Source: Pseudomonadota bacterium (lineage in GTDB: Bacteria > Pseudomonadota > Alphaproteobacteria > Rhizobiales > Rhizobiaceae). Taken from it: a stretch of DNA of 64,000 bases. A model generated the notes under the pieces. The model did no database searches, was not told the DNA's origin, and saw only the letters and a program-made list of their open reading frames with translations. This document shows positions 26,660 to 35,366 of the stretch, piece after piece; position 1 is the stretch's first letter, and every line of letters begins with the position of its first letter. The stretch covers positions 1 to 64,000 of the forward strand of contig JAIUPA010000014.1 of NCBI GenBank assembly GCA_020161665.1, read 5' to 3'. The translations under genes were made by a program, and so were the position numbers.

Positions 26660-26843
26660 TGGCGTTCCAGCCAGGCAGCGACATCCAGGGCTGCAGGTGG
26701 CGGCCAAGCCGAAAGGCAGGTCTCCTTTGCCCGCAGCAGATGCGTCGCCACTGAGGTCTTGCTGAACGTCAAACGTTCCGAAACGACGCGAACCGAAAGG
26801 CCCTGCTTATGCGCAGCCGCAGTATCGATCGAATGTCTTTCAC
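26660..26843 (-). pseudogene. IS21-family transposase (IstA) N-terminal relic, frameshifted
   Basis: From a GTG at 26843 the minus strand reads VKDIRSILRL. After a shift of frame it continues HKQGLSVRVVSERL, then SKTSVATHLLRAKE and SAWPPP. This succession matches the DNA-binding N-terminus of IS21-type IstA proteins. The rest of istA and all of istB are absent. Confidence 0.6.
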
Positions 26844-26969
26844 TGTCGTTCGTCTCTCTTGCTTCCGTCTTGGCAGGCCCTCCAAACCAATGATGAGGGG
26901 CAAGCCGCCAGAACGGTGCTTGCGAAAATCAATCTTGTTTCCAACGCTAGGACTGTCCCGGAATTTGTG

Positions 26970-27104
26970 AAACCCGCATTCCAATGCGACAAGCGCCTAT
27001 AAACGCGCTGTAATCACATTGAATTCATGTTCGGTCGCCTTAAGGATAGGCGCCGCGTCGCCACCTCTTACGACCGATGTCCGACTGTCTTCTTCTGGCT
27101 GTGA
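26970..27104 (+). pseudogene. IS5-family transposase C-terminal relic (copy B)
   Basis: The frame reads KPAFQCDKRL, an in-frame stop at 27000, then HIEFMFGRLKDRRRVATSYD and RCPTVFFWL with a stop at 27102-27104. This is the well-conserved C-terminal end of IS5-family transposases, ending in the same shortened way as copy A at 23935. It lies immediately beside the DUF2442 gene. Confidence 0.72.
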
Positions 27105-27119
27105 ACAATGGTCCTGACC

Positions 27120-27611
27120 CTAAGCGGCTGCAGATGGAGGTCGGCCAGCCTGGCGGGGACGGTAGTGCGCGTGCATAAGAAGAGGATCACGAACGCTGGC
27201 GCGAAGTAACATCTTCACGGCGTTGTTTATCGGCGCCCCTGCCCTGTAGTTCTTCCATGTGCGAAGCGATACACCAAGAAAGTCGGCTGCCTCGTTGTTG
27301 GAGAGCCCTGTCGTTTCCTGCCACAATCGCAGGTCATCTGTGCCAAAGTCGCGTTGATCATCAGCAATCTGGCTGAGATGATAAGCGTCAATCGCCAGAT
27401 CGCCATCCGCCCACTCAACCGTCGCGCCGTAGTCAGCGACTTTTGCAGTTGCCCAAATATCAGCCTTGGTGAGAGGCGTCAGCATGTTGCCGCTGGTCGC
27501 AATCCAGCCGATCAACTGGACGCTACTATGGCCACCGTCCTGCCATTCGATATGAAGGGTCGTATTTTGCGCAGCTGTAACAGTCTTGATGCGAGGCAAA
27601 TCCATGTTCAT
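27120..27611 (-). CDS. DUF2442 protein with C-terminal helix-turn-helix
   Basis: This is a 163-residue protein from the ATG at 27611, chosen because GAGGAGA lies seven bases upstream; an ATG at 27626 would overlap the neighbour by eight bases. The N-terminal 85 residues match DUF2442 (IEWQDGGHSSVQLIGWI). The C-terminal part (about 95-140; LRLWQETTGLSNNEAADFLGVSLRTWKNYRAG) looks like a Cro-type helix-turn-helix. The last codons lie in the sequence shared with the IS relic repeat. DUF2442 and DUF4160 genes commonly pair and are suspected toxin-antitoxin-like modules. No activity can be assigned. Confidence 0.8.
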   Translation of the reverse strand: MNMDLPRIKTVTAAQNTTLHIEWQDGGHSSVQLIGWIATSGNMLTPLTKADIWATAKVADYGATVEWADGDLAIDAYHLSQIADDQRDFGTDDLRLWQETTGLSNNEAADFLGVSLRTWKNYRAGAPINNAVKMLLRASVRDPLLMHAHYRPRQAGRPPSAAA

Positions 27612-27618
27612 GTTCTCC

Positions 27619-27861
27619 TCATGCAATTGGGAAACGAGGATTGATGCGGTTCCATTCCGAAGCGATCAGTGCCCGGTTTTCTGCCGCCCAAGCTAGAGCG
27701 GTTTTCTCTGTCTTCGCAGAAAGCCTGCCCTTGATGATTTCAAGTTTGCCAATCCCTACAAGCGCATCGGCATCCGGCGTGATAACATAAAAATGAGGGG
27801 GAAGGTGGTCGTTGGCGTAGACCCGAATGATGATGTTCCCGATCTGAACCAGTTTACCCAT
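27619..27861 (-). CDS. DUF4160 protein
   Basis: This small 80-residue protein has the DUF4160 signature: a strand with IIIRVYANDHLPPHFYV and a C-terminal helix region with ALAWAAENRALIASEWNRIN. It is the first gene of a two-gene minus-strand unit with the DUF2442-HTH gene, seven bases apart. Function is not known for the family; the pairing resembles toxin-antitoxin modules in size and arrangement. No signal peptide or membrane segment is seen. Confidence 0.82.
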   Translation of the reverse strand: MGKLVQIGNIIIRVYANDHLPPHFYVITPDADALVGIGKLEIIKGRLSAKTEKTALAWAAENRALIASEWNRINPRFPIA

Positions 27862-28075
27862 ATGTCCCTCGCGTGAACGGAAATGTAGGGCATTCTGTGT
27901 ATCACGGCAATATAGAGGTGCAAAAATTACACCATTTTATAAGTCGTGTGACGAGAGCCGTGCTCGTCTCCTGCGGATCAAGCGCCCCTTTCTTGTCTTC
28001 CTGTTGTCGGTGTCGGCCAAAAACAGCCGCGGAAAATGAGGGCCGTCGATCGTCCTCTTTGAATTGATGGCGATC

Positions 28076-29137
28076 TCACACTTTGCCCAAATAGTGCAGG
28101 CTGGGTTGCTGCCGGGTGCGGCGGCTCGGGCTATGGCCGGTCCAGCTTCGATAGGCGCGCCAGAAGGCGGTGCCATCGGCATAGCCAAGTGCTGCGGCGA
28201 TTTTTTCCATCGTCATGCCGCCTTCCGCCAGCATGGTTTCGGCCTTGGCCTGCCGGTGGCGCTGCACGATTGTGCTGAGCGATTGCCCCTCCTCGGAGAG
28301 CTTGCGCTGCAGGCTGCGCGCCGACATCTGCATGGCGGCGGCAATCGTTTCCAGTTTCACTTCCAGACTGCCGAGATACATACCGACGAGCGCCTCGACC
28401 TGCTCGCTGATCGAGGCGGAGCGTTGCGTGCGCTGGATGAGGTCCATCAGATGGCGCTCGGTCATGGCGATCATGTCGCGGTCTTCACTGCGATGTGGAC
28501 GCTGCGCGTCTTCCGGCGCCATGACGATGCGGTTTTCCGGCTGGCTGAACAGAACCGGCCCGCCAAACAGTTTACGCAGCGCTATCTTGACGGCGGGCGA
28601 TGGCGCTGCATGGCTGAAATGGATCTCCAGCGGTCGCCAGCGCGCATCAAAGGCCCCGCGAATGAGATTGCAGGTGGAGGCGAGCGAAAACTCCGCATCC
28701 TGCCGCAAGGGCGCGTTGGCGGGTTCGGTAATCAGATAGCTGAGGATCAGGTGATCTTCGTCCCGTTCCAGCTTCATGCGCGTGCCGCTCTGCAGCGCCG
28801 TTGAATAACGCACCATCGCCTCAAGTCCGCGCTCGATGCTGGAAAGCTGGATGGCAAGCAGGCCAACCGGGGCGATGTTGCCCGGTCGGCTGGAGAATCC
28901 CAGCCGCGCGCCAAACAGCGGATCACCCGAAAGCGACGCGGCCTGATCGAGGATGTGCAGATAGCTGTGTAAGGGAATTGGAGCGTAAGGTTCGTCCAGA
29001 ACAGTAAAAGAAACGCCATTTTGGCGAATAATTGTGCGTATCCTGCTTAAATCGTAATCAAAGTGCTCAATAATGGATCTGAATACCAAGGCTCTGATGA
29101 AGGCAAATCTTGGAGTGGTCGCTGAATTCATTGACAT
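28076..29137 (-). CDS. AraC-family transcriptional regulator (arabinose_bd N-terminal type)
   Basis: This 353-residue regulator has an N-terminal ligand-sensing domain of the type found in OruR/ArgR-like AraC proteins (about 20-210). Two C-terminal helix-turn-helix motifs follow (LETIAAAMQMSARSLQRKL; MEKIAAALGYADGTAFWRAY). It diverges from the amine permease gene at 29275. A perfect 10-bp direct repeat with 21-bp spacing in the shared promoter region fits the way AraC proteins bind. It likely activates the four-gene oxidation operon in response to its substrate. Confidence 0.9.
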   Translation of the reverse strand: MSMNSATTPRFAFIRALVFRSIIEHFDYDLSRIRTIIRQNGVSFTVLDEPYAPIPLHSYLHILDQAASLSGDPLFGARLGFSSRPGNIAPVGLLAIQLSSIERGLEAMVRYSTALQSGTRMKLERDEDHLILSYLITEPANAPLRQDAEFSLASTCNLIRGAFDARWRPLEIHFSHAAPSPAVKIALRKLFGGPVLFSQPENRIVMAPEDAQRPHRSEDRDMIAMTERHLMDLIQRTQRSASISEQVEALVGMYLGSLEVKLETIAAAMQMSARSLQRKLSEEGQSLSTIVQRHRQAKAETMLAEGGMTMEKIAAALGYADGTAFWRAYRSWTGHSPSRRTRQQPSLHYLGKV

Positions 29138-29167
29138 ATCAATTCACCAATGCATTTAATCAATGGT

Positions 29168-29198
29168 ATGGCGTGAATTATCGGAAAAATGGCGTGAA
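29168..29198 (+). promoter_or_regulatory. Direct-repeat AraC-type activator site
   Basis: ATGGCGTGAA occurs at 29168-29177 and again, identical, at 29189-29198. The repeats are 21 bp start to start (two helical turns) in the same direction, about 75 bases before the permease ATG. This is the geometry expected for tandem AraC half-sites. Confidence 0.6.
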
Positions 29199-29274
29199 AT
29201 GCAATAGTCCTGAATGCCTCTATTTGGATTTACTGTAGGCGAGAATACATAATCAAAAGGGGAAGTATGAAACC

Positions 29275-30705
29275 ATGGACAATTCAACGCCTGCAAACCG
29301 GCTGAAGGGCAATTCCATCGGCCTTGCCCATATCGTCTTTTTTGTCGTCGCCGCGGCCGCTCCCATGACCGCTGTGGTCGGCGCCACGCCGCCCGCCTTT
29401 GCCTTCGGGAATGGCGTCGGTGTTCCGGGGGCCTTCATTCTGGCGGGTATTCTCTACCTGCTGTTTTCGGTCGGCTTCACCGCCATGACGCGCCATGTCA
29501 GCGGCGCGGGTGCTTTCTACACCTATATCTCGCGCGGCCTTGGCAGTTCGTTTGGCATTGGCGGCGCGCTGATTGCGCTTCTCGCCTACTTCGCGGTGCA
29601 GATCGGCATTTTCGCGCTGTTTGCCGTCTTCATGTCGGCAACGCTTGCGCCACTCGGCATTGAAATGCCCTGGTGGGTCTGGTCACTGGCCGTGCTGCTC
29701 GTCGTTGTCTTCTTCGGCCAGCGCAACATTGCCATTTCCGGCCGCGTGCTCGGGGCCTGCATGGTCGCCGAACTGGTGATCCTGTTGATCCTCGACATTG
29801 CCATTGTCCTGAATGGCGGCGGCCCGGAAGGCCTCACCATGGCCGGTTTCCGCCCGTCGGATGTCCTGTCCTCCGGTCTTGGCGTCACCATGGTCTTCGT
29901 GCTCGGTGCCTATGTCGGCTTTGAAGCCACCGCCATTTTCGGTGAGGAAGCCCATCACCCGGAGCGCACCATTCCGCGCGCCACCTATGTGGCCGTTCTT
30001 CTCATCACCGTCTTCTACGCCATCTCCACCTGGGCCATCGTCCAGCATTATGGCCCGAGCCATGTGCAGGAAGCCGCCAATGCCTCGCTGGAAGGTTTCT
30101 ACTTCAATGCGGCAGGTGAACTTCTGGGTGGCTGGGCCGTGGAAACCATGAACCTGCTCCTCCTGACGAGCCTGTTCGCCTGCCTCTTGTCCTTCCACAA
30201 TACGCTGAACCGTTACTTCTACACGCTCGGCCATGAAGGTCTCGCCTGGAAGCCGCTCAGCAAGGTGCATTCGCGCCATGGTTCGCCGCATATCGCGGGA
30301 TATGTGCAGGCCATTCTGGTGGCCATCATCATCGGTGGCTTTGCCATCGGCGGTGCTGATCCCTACACGGTGGTCTTCTCGTGGATGTCGGCGCTGGCCG
30401 TGCTGGCCATCCTCGGTGTGCAGGTTCTGGTCTGCGTGGCCGTCATCGCCTTCTTCAGCAAGGAACGCTATGGCCGCTCGATCTTTGTAACGGTGATTGC
30501 TCCGGTGCTGTCGCTGATCGGCCTCTTCGGTGCCTTCATCCTCGTCAGTTCGAACCTCTCCATGCTGACGGGCAGCGAAAGCCTGCTGGTGAAGACGTTC
30601 CCGGAATTCGTGGTGCTGCTCGGCATTGTCGGCCTTGGCATCGCGCTGTGGCTGAAGCGTTCCAACCCGGACCTTTACGCCCGCCTCGGCCGCGCCTTCG
30701 ATTGA
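29275..30705 (+). CDS. APC-family amino acid/amine permease
   Basis: This 476-residue membrane protein has about 12 hydrophobic segments and the APC N-terminal pattern (LAHIVFFVVAAAAPMTAVVG). It also has GAGAFYTYISRGLG and GFEATAIFGEEAHHPERTIPRA, a conserved APC loop. It would import an amino acid or biogenic amine by proton symport. It is the first gene of an operon with an OCD-family gene, ridA and a FAD oxidoreductase, so the imported compound is probably oxidised by those products. Confidence 0.9.
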   Translation: MDNSTPANRLKGNSIGLAHIVFFVVAAAAPMTAVVGATPPAFAFGNGVGVPGAFILAGILYLLFSVGFTAMTRHVSGAGAFYTYISRGLGSSFGIGGALIALLAYFAVQIGIFALFAVFMSATLAPLGIEMPWWVWSLAVLLVVVFFGQRNIAISGRVLGACMVAELVILLILDIAIVLNGGGPEGLTMAGFRPSDVLSSGLGVTMVFVLGAYVGFEATAIFGEEAHHPERTIPRATYVAVLLITVFYAISTWAIVQHYGPSHVQEAANASLEGFYFNAAGELLGGWAVETMNLLLLTSLFACLLSFHNTLNRYFYTLGHEGLAWKPLSKVHSRHGSPHIAGYVQAILVAIIIGGFAIGGADPYTVVFSWMSALAVLAILGVQVLVCVAVIAFFSKERYGRSIFVTVIAPVLSLIGLFGAFILVSSNLSMLTGSESLLVKTFPEFVVLLGIVGLGIALWLKRSNPDLYARLGRAFD

Positions 30706-30712
30706 TCCCTCC

Positions 30713-30732
30713 CGCGGCCCTGAGGGGCCGCG
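30713..30732 (+). other. GC-rich hairpin after the permease gene
   Basis: CGCGGCCC and GGGCCGCG form an eight-pair stem with a TGAG loop just after the permease stop. There is no T-run, so it is more likely a transcript-stabilising or attenuating hairpin than a full terminator. Confidence 0.5.
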
Positions 30733-30826
30733 CCCACCCTTCCCGCGTAACGTCTTTCAAGGGGCCGGTTCAACAACCGTCCGGCTCAAGGGGAGACCTG
30801 CGCCCTCGCCTAAAGGAAATGACCCC

Positions 30827-31966
30827 ATGACCGAGAATACCAAGATCGATTTCATCTACCTTTCGGAACAGGACATGATCCGCGCTGGCGTCACCGATAT
30901 GCCCGGTTGCGTCGATACGATGGAAGAAATGTTCGGCCTGCTCTACCACGGTGATTACCGCATGGCGGGCGCCAACAATGACTCGCACGGCGCCATGGTC
31001 ATGTTCCCGGAAAACTCGCCCTTCCCGAACATGCCTAAGCCGACCGCCGACCGCCGCTTCATGGCCATGCCCGCTTATCTCGGCGGCAGCTTCTGCACCG
31101 CTGGCATGAAGTGGTACGGCTCCAACATCGCCAACCGCGAGAAGGGCCTGCCGCGCTCCATCCTCATGTTCACGCTGAACGATGCCGATACCGGCGCGCC
31201 GCTCGCCCACATGTCGGCGAACCTCCTTTCGGCCTATCGCACCGGCGCGGTGCCGGGCGTTGGCGCGCGCCATCTGGCCCGCAAGAATTCCAAGGTCGTC
31301 GGCATTCTCGGCCCGGGCGTTATGGCCAAGACCTCGCTCTCGGCCTTCATGGCCGTGTGCCCGGAAATCGATACGGTCAAGGTCAAGGGTCGCGGTCAGA
31401 AGAGCCTCGACAGCTTCCTCGCCTGGGTTCAGGAAACCTTCCCGCAGATCACCACCGTTACGGTGGTCGACAGCATCGAGGCCGTGGTGCGCGACAGCGA
31501 TATCGTCACCTACTGCAATTCCGGTGAAGTGGGCGATCCGTCGACCTACCCGATCGTCAAGCGCGAATGGGTCAAGCCCGGCACGTTCCTTTCCATGCCC
31601 GCCCTTTGCAACATCGATGCGGCGATGGAAGAAAAGGACGTGCGCAAGGTGGTCGACAATACCGGCCTTTACGAAGCCTGGTTCGAGGAACTGCCGAAGC
31701 CCGCGCACAAGTATGTGCCGATCATCGGCGTGAAGTTCATGGACATGATTTCCGAAGGCAAGATGTCGAAGGACGAGTTGGAAGACATCGGCAAGATCGT
31801 CGCCGGTGACGCCCCCGGTCGCCAGAACGACGAGGAAATCATCATCATGTCGGTGGGCGGTATGCCGGTTGAGGACGTGGCCTGGGGCACTGTGGTTTAC
31901 CGCAACGCTATCGAGCGCGGTATCGGCGTCAAGCTGAACCTCTGGGACGTGCCGGTTCTGCGCTGA
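30827..31966 (+). CDS. Ornithine cyclodeaminase/mu-crystallin family protein (tyramine oxidase subunit B-like)
   Basis: This is a 379-residue protein of the OCD/mu-crystallin fold. It has an NAD-binding segment (VVGILGPGVMAKTSLSAF near 165) and the family's AYRTGAVPGVGARHLAR stretch. In related alphaproteobacteria, proteins of this kind beside a RidA and a DAO-family oxidoreductase carry the annotation tyramine oxidase subunit B. OCD-family members reduce imines or deaminate amino acids with NAD(P). An AAGGAA site precedes the ATG. Acting on the imine made by the downstream FAD enzyme is a reasonable inference. Confidence 0.8.
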   Translation: MTENTKIDFIYLSEQDMIRAGVTDMPGCVDTMEEMFGLLYHGDYRMAGANNDSHGAMVMFPENSPFPNMPKPTADRRFMAMPAYLGGSFCTAGMKWYGSNIANREKGLPRSILMFTLNDADTGAPLAHMSANLLSAYRTGAVPGVGARHLARKNSKVVGILGPGVMAKTSLSAFMAVCPEIDTVKVKGRGQKSLDSFLAWVQETFPQITTVTVVDSIEAVVRDSDIVTYCNSGEVGDPSTYPIVKREWVKPGTFLSMPALCNIDAAMEEKDVRKVVDNTGLYEAWFEELPKPAHKYVPIIGVKFMDMISEGKMSKDELEDIGKIVAGDAPGRQNDEEIIIMSVGGMPVEDVAWGTVVYRNAIERGIGVKLNLWDVPVLR

Positions 31967-31977
31967 TGCGCCCATTG

Positions 31978-32035
31978 CCTCGCCCTGCCGACGGGGCGAG
32001 GACCGGTGAGGGGCAGCCCTGTCCCGCCCCTCACC
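31978..32035 (+). other. Two adjacent hairpins between the OCD-family gene and ridA
   Basis: The first stem pairs CCTCGCCC (31978-31985) with GGGCGAGG (31994-32001). The second pairs GGTGAGGGGC (32005-32014) with GCCCCTCACC (32026-32035). Neither has a T-run. They may tune the stoichiometry of the operon's products. Confidence 0.5.
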
Positions 32036-32094
32036 CTCTCCCATCCAAAAGCGCGGCTTAAGCGTCGCAAAACTTATGCAATCCCGGAGTTCCC

Positions 32095-32517
32095 ATGACC
32101 CGTATCGTCAAAGTCAAGACCGGCAACAAGTTCGAAGAACTTGGCAGCTATTCGCGCATCGTTGCCGTCGATAACTGGATTTTCGTGTCCAACACGGCGG
32201 GCCGCAATCCGCAGACCAAGGAAATCCCCGAAGATGTGGCAGCCCAGACGCTGCAGGTTTTCGCCAATATCGAAGGGGCGCTCGCCGCCGTCGATTCTTG
32301 CCTCGCCGATGTGATCTCGTCCCGCGTCTTCATCCAGAACCCGGACGATACGCCGGCGGTGATGGCGATTGTCGGCGAGAAGTTTCGCGGCATTGATCCC
32401 GCCGCCACCGTCACCTGCCCGCCACTTGGCTCCACCGTCTATAAGGTCGAACTGGAAGTGACGGCCTATCGCGGTGCTTCCACGGCCAATGTCGAGAAAA
32501 TCACCGTTTCCCTTTAA
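32095..32517 (+). CDS. RidA family protein
   Basis: This 140-residue RidA/YjgF/Rid superfamily protein has IVAVDNWIFVSNTAG, the SRVFIQN segment and the C-terminal VELEVTAYRG. RidA proteins hydrolyse reactive enamines and imines released by amine- or amino-acid-oxidising enzymes. Sitting 23 bases before a DAO-family oxidase gene, it likely deals with that enzyme's imine product. The conserved arginine at the active site appears to be in the SSRVF motif. A GGAG site precedes the ATG. Confidence 0.9.
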   Translation: MTRIVKVKTGNKFEELGSYSRIVAVDNWIFVSNTAGRNPQTKEIPEDVAAQTLQVFANIEGALAAVDSCLADVISSRVFIQNPDDTPAVMAIVGEKFRGIDPAATVTCPPLGSTVYKVELEVTAYRGASTANVEKITVSL

Positions 32518-32540
32518 TCCGCGTCATCGAGGAGTGTCCC

Positions 32541-33836
32541 GTGGCCCCTGTCATTGCACCCGTTGAAACATCATCTGCATTCCCGGCATCCACCACGGTC
32601 GTCGTGATCGGCGGCGGCATTGTGGGCCTGAGCGCCGCGCTGACGCTCGCCGAGCGTGGTATTCCTGTCGTAGTTCTGGAAAAGGGCCGCATCGGCGCGG
32701 AACAGTCCACCCGCAATCTCGGCTGGGTGCGCAAGATGGGCCGTGCCGCGCCCGACGTGCCGATGTCGCTGGCCGCCGACAGGCTCTGGGCCGAAATGCC
32801 CGAGCGTATCGGGGCCGATGTCGGTTACCGGCAGGCGGGCATCATGTATATCGTGCGCAGCGAAGCCGAGATGGACATGCATCGCGGCTGGATGAAATCA
32901 GTCGATGGACTGTCGCTCGATTCCCGCATGCTGACAGCGAAGGATATCGATGCGCTGGTGCCGGGCGGCAAGGCCGATTGGGCGGGTGGCATCTATACCC
33001 CCTCGGATGGTCGCGCCGAACCCTCGCTTGCCTGCAATGCCATTGCCAAGGCGGCGATGGCCAAGGGCGCGGTGATTGTTGAAAACTGCGCCGTTCGCAC
33101 GCTTCAGCGTTCCGCGGGCAAGGTCACGGGGGTCGTCACTGAACGCGGCGAAATCGCCTGCGATCAGGTTTTGCTCGCCGGTGGCCTGTGGTCGCGCCGC
33201 TTTCTTGGTAATCTCGGTGTCGGGTTGCCGACGCTGCCGCTCATCTGCTCGGTTATCCGCACGGCACCCATGGAAGGCCCGACCGAAATTGCCGTCGGCG
33301 CCCCGGACTTCTCGTTCCGCAAGCGTCTGGATGGCGGTTTCACCATTACCCAGCGCGGCGCGCTCATTGCGCCTTTGACGCTCGATCACCTGCTGCTCGG
33401 CACGAAATATCTCGGCGCGCTCAAGGGCTCGGGTGGCATGTTGCGCCTGAAGCTTGGCCAGCACGCGCTGACCGATCTGCTTCTGCCGCGCCGCTGGGGC
33501 GCTGCCAGCAAGTCGCCCTTCGAGACGATCCGCACCATGGACCCGCCGACGAATGACGCGATCAATACGGAGGCGATGCAAAACCTCACCGCCGCCTGGC
33601 CGGGCTTTGCCAATGCCGTGATCGAGGAAGCCTGGGCGGGCATGATGGACATCACGCCGGATTCGCTGCCCGTGATTGGCCCGGTGGCCAAGGTGCCGGG
33701 CCTGACGGTTGCCTCCGGTTTCTCCGGCCATGGTTTTGGCACGGGGCCGGCAGCAGGCCAACTCGTCGCCGATCTGGTGACGGGGGCAACCCCGCTTCTC
33801 GACCCGACGCCCTACCGGCTGGAGCGGTTCGCTTGA
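32541..33836 (+). CDS. FAD-dependent oxidoreductase (DAO family)
   Basis: This is a 431-residue flavoprotein. It has an N-terminal dinucleotide fold [21 protein letters not shown], the family's [13 protein letters not shown] segment, an internal substrate domain and the C-terminal [14 protein letters not shown] loop that closes over FAD. DAO enzymes oxidise C-N bonds of amines or amino acids to imines. The start is GTG at 32541 with GAGGAG upstream. Its end overlaps the convergent glpK gene by 25 bases. The substrate is probably the one imported by the APC permease; tyramine or a related amine is possible. Confidence 0.88.
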   Translation: MAPVIAPVETSSAFPASTTVVVIGGGIVGLSAALTLAERGIPVVVLEKGRIGAEQSTRNLGWVRKMGRAAPDVPMSLAADRLWAEMPERIGADVGYRQAGIMYIVRSEAEMDMHRGWMKSVDGLSLDSRMLTAKDIDALVPGGKADWAGGIYTPSDGRAEPSLACNAIAKAAMAKGAVIVENCAVRTLQRSAGKVTGVVTERGEIACDQVLLAGGLWSRRFLGNLGVGLPTLPLICSVIRTAPMEGPTEIAVGAPDFSFRKRLDGGFTITQRGALIAPLTLDHLLLGTKYLGALKGSGGMLRLKLGQHALTDLLLPRRWGAASKSPFETIRTMDPPTNDAINTEAMQNLTAAWPGFANAVIEEAWAGMMDITPDSLPVIGPVAKVPGLTVASGFSGHGFGTGPAAGQLVADLVTGATPLLDPTPYRLERFA

Positions 33837-35332
33837 GACGATGGAGTCAGGCAGCGGGCAACGCAATCGCGCCAGCCCGCAATGGCTGCCTGACGCTCCC
33901 CCTCATCGCTTTGCGGCGTGAAACGGCGCTCACGCTGCCAGTGGGCGGCAAAGCCTGCCTGATCTGGCCACAGCCCGGCGCGTGAGGCGGCAAGCCATGC
34001 CGCCCCCAGCACCGTGGTTTCGAGAAAGACCGGCCGGTCCACGGGGGCGGCCAGAATGTCGGCAAGGCGCTGCATGGTCCAGTCCGATGCGACCATGCCG
34101 CCATCGACCCTCAGGATCGTTTCGCCATGCGCGGCGGTCTGCCAGTCGCGACGCATCGCATCGAGCAGGTCAAAGGTCTGGAAGGCGTCGCTTTCCAAGG
34201 CCGCGCGGGCAAACTCTGCCGGGCCGGTTGCCCGTGTCAGACCAAAGATCGCACCGCGGGCATCCGGGTCCCACCATGGCGCGCCAAGTCCGGTAAAGGC
34301 CGGCACCATGTAGACCCTCTGGGCGGGGTCGGCCTGTTCGGCGAGCGGCCCGGCATCCGACGCCTTTTCGATCATGTGAAGCCCGTCACGCAGCCATTGC
34401 ACGGCAGCCCCCGCGATGAAGATCGAGCCTTCGAGCGCGTAGGTCGTTTCGCCGTTCAGCCGATAGGCGATGGTGGTCAAAAGCCGGTTTTGCGAAGTCA
34501 CCCGATCCTTGCCCGTATTGAGGAGCGCAAAGCAGCCGGTGCCATAGGTGGATTTCATCATACCGCCTTCGAAACAGGCATTACCGATGGTCGCCGCCTG
34601 TTGGTCGCCCGCAACGCCGAGGATCGGGATTTCCGCGCCGATGATTGCCGCATCCGTCACCCCGAAATCGGCGGCGCAATCCTTGACCTCCGGCAGCATG
34701 GCGCGGGGGATATTCAGCTGCCCGAGAAGTTCGTCATCGAAGCGGTTTGCGCCAATGTCATAGATCAGCGTGCGAGAGGCATTGGTGGCGTCGGTCACAT
34801 GGGATTTCCCGCCGGTGAGGCGAAAGATCAGCCAGCTGTCAATGGTGCCGAAACAGACCTCGCCCGCTTCGGCCCGGGCGCGAAGGCCGGGCTCCGTATC
34901 GAGGAGCCAGGAAAGCTTGGTGCCGGAAAAGTAAGGATCGAGCAGCAGGCCGGTCTTGTCGCGAAACAGCGGCTCCAGACCCGCTTCACGCAGGCGCGTG
35001 CAAAGATCCGCCGTGCGGCGATCCTGCCAGACGATGGCGCGGTGAAGCGGCTTTCCGGTCTTGCGATCCCAGATCACTGTCGTTTCGCGCTGGTTGGTAA
35101 TGCCAATGGCGGCGATGTCTGAGGGCGAGAGGCTGGCGCGCTGAAGCGCTCCGGCAAGCGTCGAAAGCGTACTTTGCCAGATTTCTTCTGCATCATGCTC
35201 CACCCAGCCGGAGGCCGGGAAATATTGCGGAAACTCCTCCTGCGCATGGCCGACCACGCGCATATCGCCGTCAAAAATCAGGCAGCGCGTCGAGGTCGTG
35301 CCCTGATCAATCGCCAGAACATGGGTCTTCAT
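33812..35332 (-). CDS. glpK: Glycerol kinase
   Basis: This 506-residue FGGY-family kinase has the N-terminal [13 protein letters not shown] phosphate-binding loop, [17 protein letters not shown] (glycerol site), [12 protein letters not shown] and the [12 protein letters not shown] motif, all typical of GlpK. It phosphorylates glycerol to sn-glycerol 3-phosphate, the substrate of GlpD encoded 34 bases upstream. No glpF or glpR is present in the window. The C-terminus overlaps the convergent FAD oxidoreductase gene. Confidence 0.95.
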   Translation of the reverse strand: MKTHVLAIDQGTTSTRCLIFDGDMRVVGHAQEEFPQYFPASGWVEHDAEEIWQSTLSTLAGALQRASLSPSDIAAIGITNQRETTVIWDRKTGKPLHRAIVWQDRRTADLCTRLREAGLEPLFRDKTGLLLDPYFSGTKLSWLLDTEPGLRARAEAGEVCFGTIDSWLIFRLTGGKSHVTDATNASRTLIYDIGANRFDDELLGQLNIPRAMLPEVKDCAADFGVTDAAIIGAEIPILGVAGDQQAATIGNACFEGGMMKSTYGTGCFALLNTGKDRVTSQNRLLTTIAYRLNGETTYALEGSIFIAGAAVQWLRDGLHMIEKASDAGPLAEQADPAQRVYMVPAFTGLGAPWWDPDARGAIFGLTRATGPAEFARAALESDAFQTFDLLDAMRRDWQTAAHGETILRVDGGMVASDWTMQRLADILAAPVDRPVFLETTVLGAAWLAASRAGLWPDQAGFAAHWQRERRFTPQSDEGERQAAIAGWRDCVARCLTPSSQANRSSR

Positions 35333-35366
35333 CTCATCCTCCCCTCCCCGGCCCTCCCGCCGGGGA

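Larger units (their letters stand above)
26448..27119. other. Intergenic stretch of about 670 bases with transposase debris
   Basis: No intact gene is seen. The stretch contains an IS21-type istA fragment on the minus strand (26660-26843) and an IS5-type C-terminal fragment on the plus strand (26970-27104). The first 200 bases after hipA show no recognisable feature. Confidence 0.7.

Noticed and set aside
23935..27104. A composite transposon carrying hipBA
   Set aside because: Both transposase pieces are short C-terminal relics without terminal inverted repeats or target duplications, so only past insertion activity can be claimed.
30713..30732. Rho-independent terminator after the amine permease gene
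   Set aside because: The stem is strong but there is no T-run, and the operon appears to continue, so I list it only as a hairpin.
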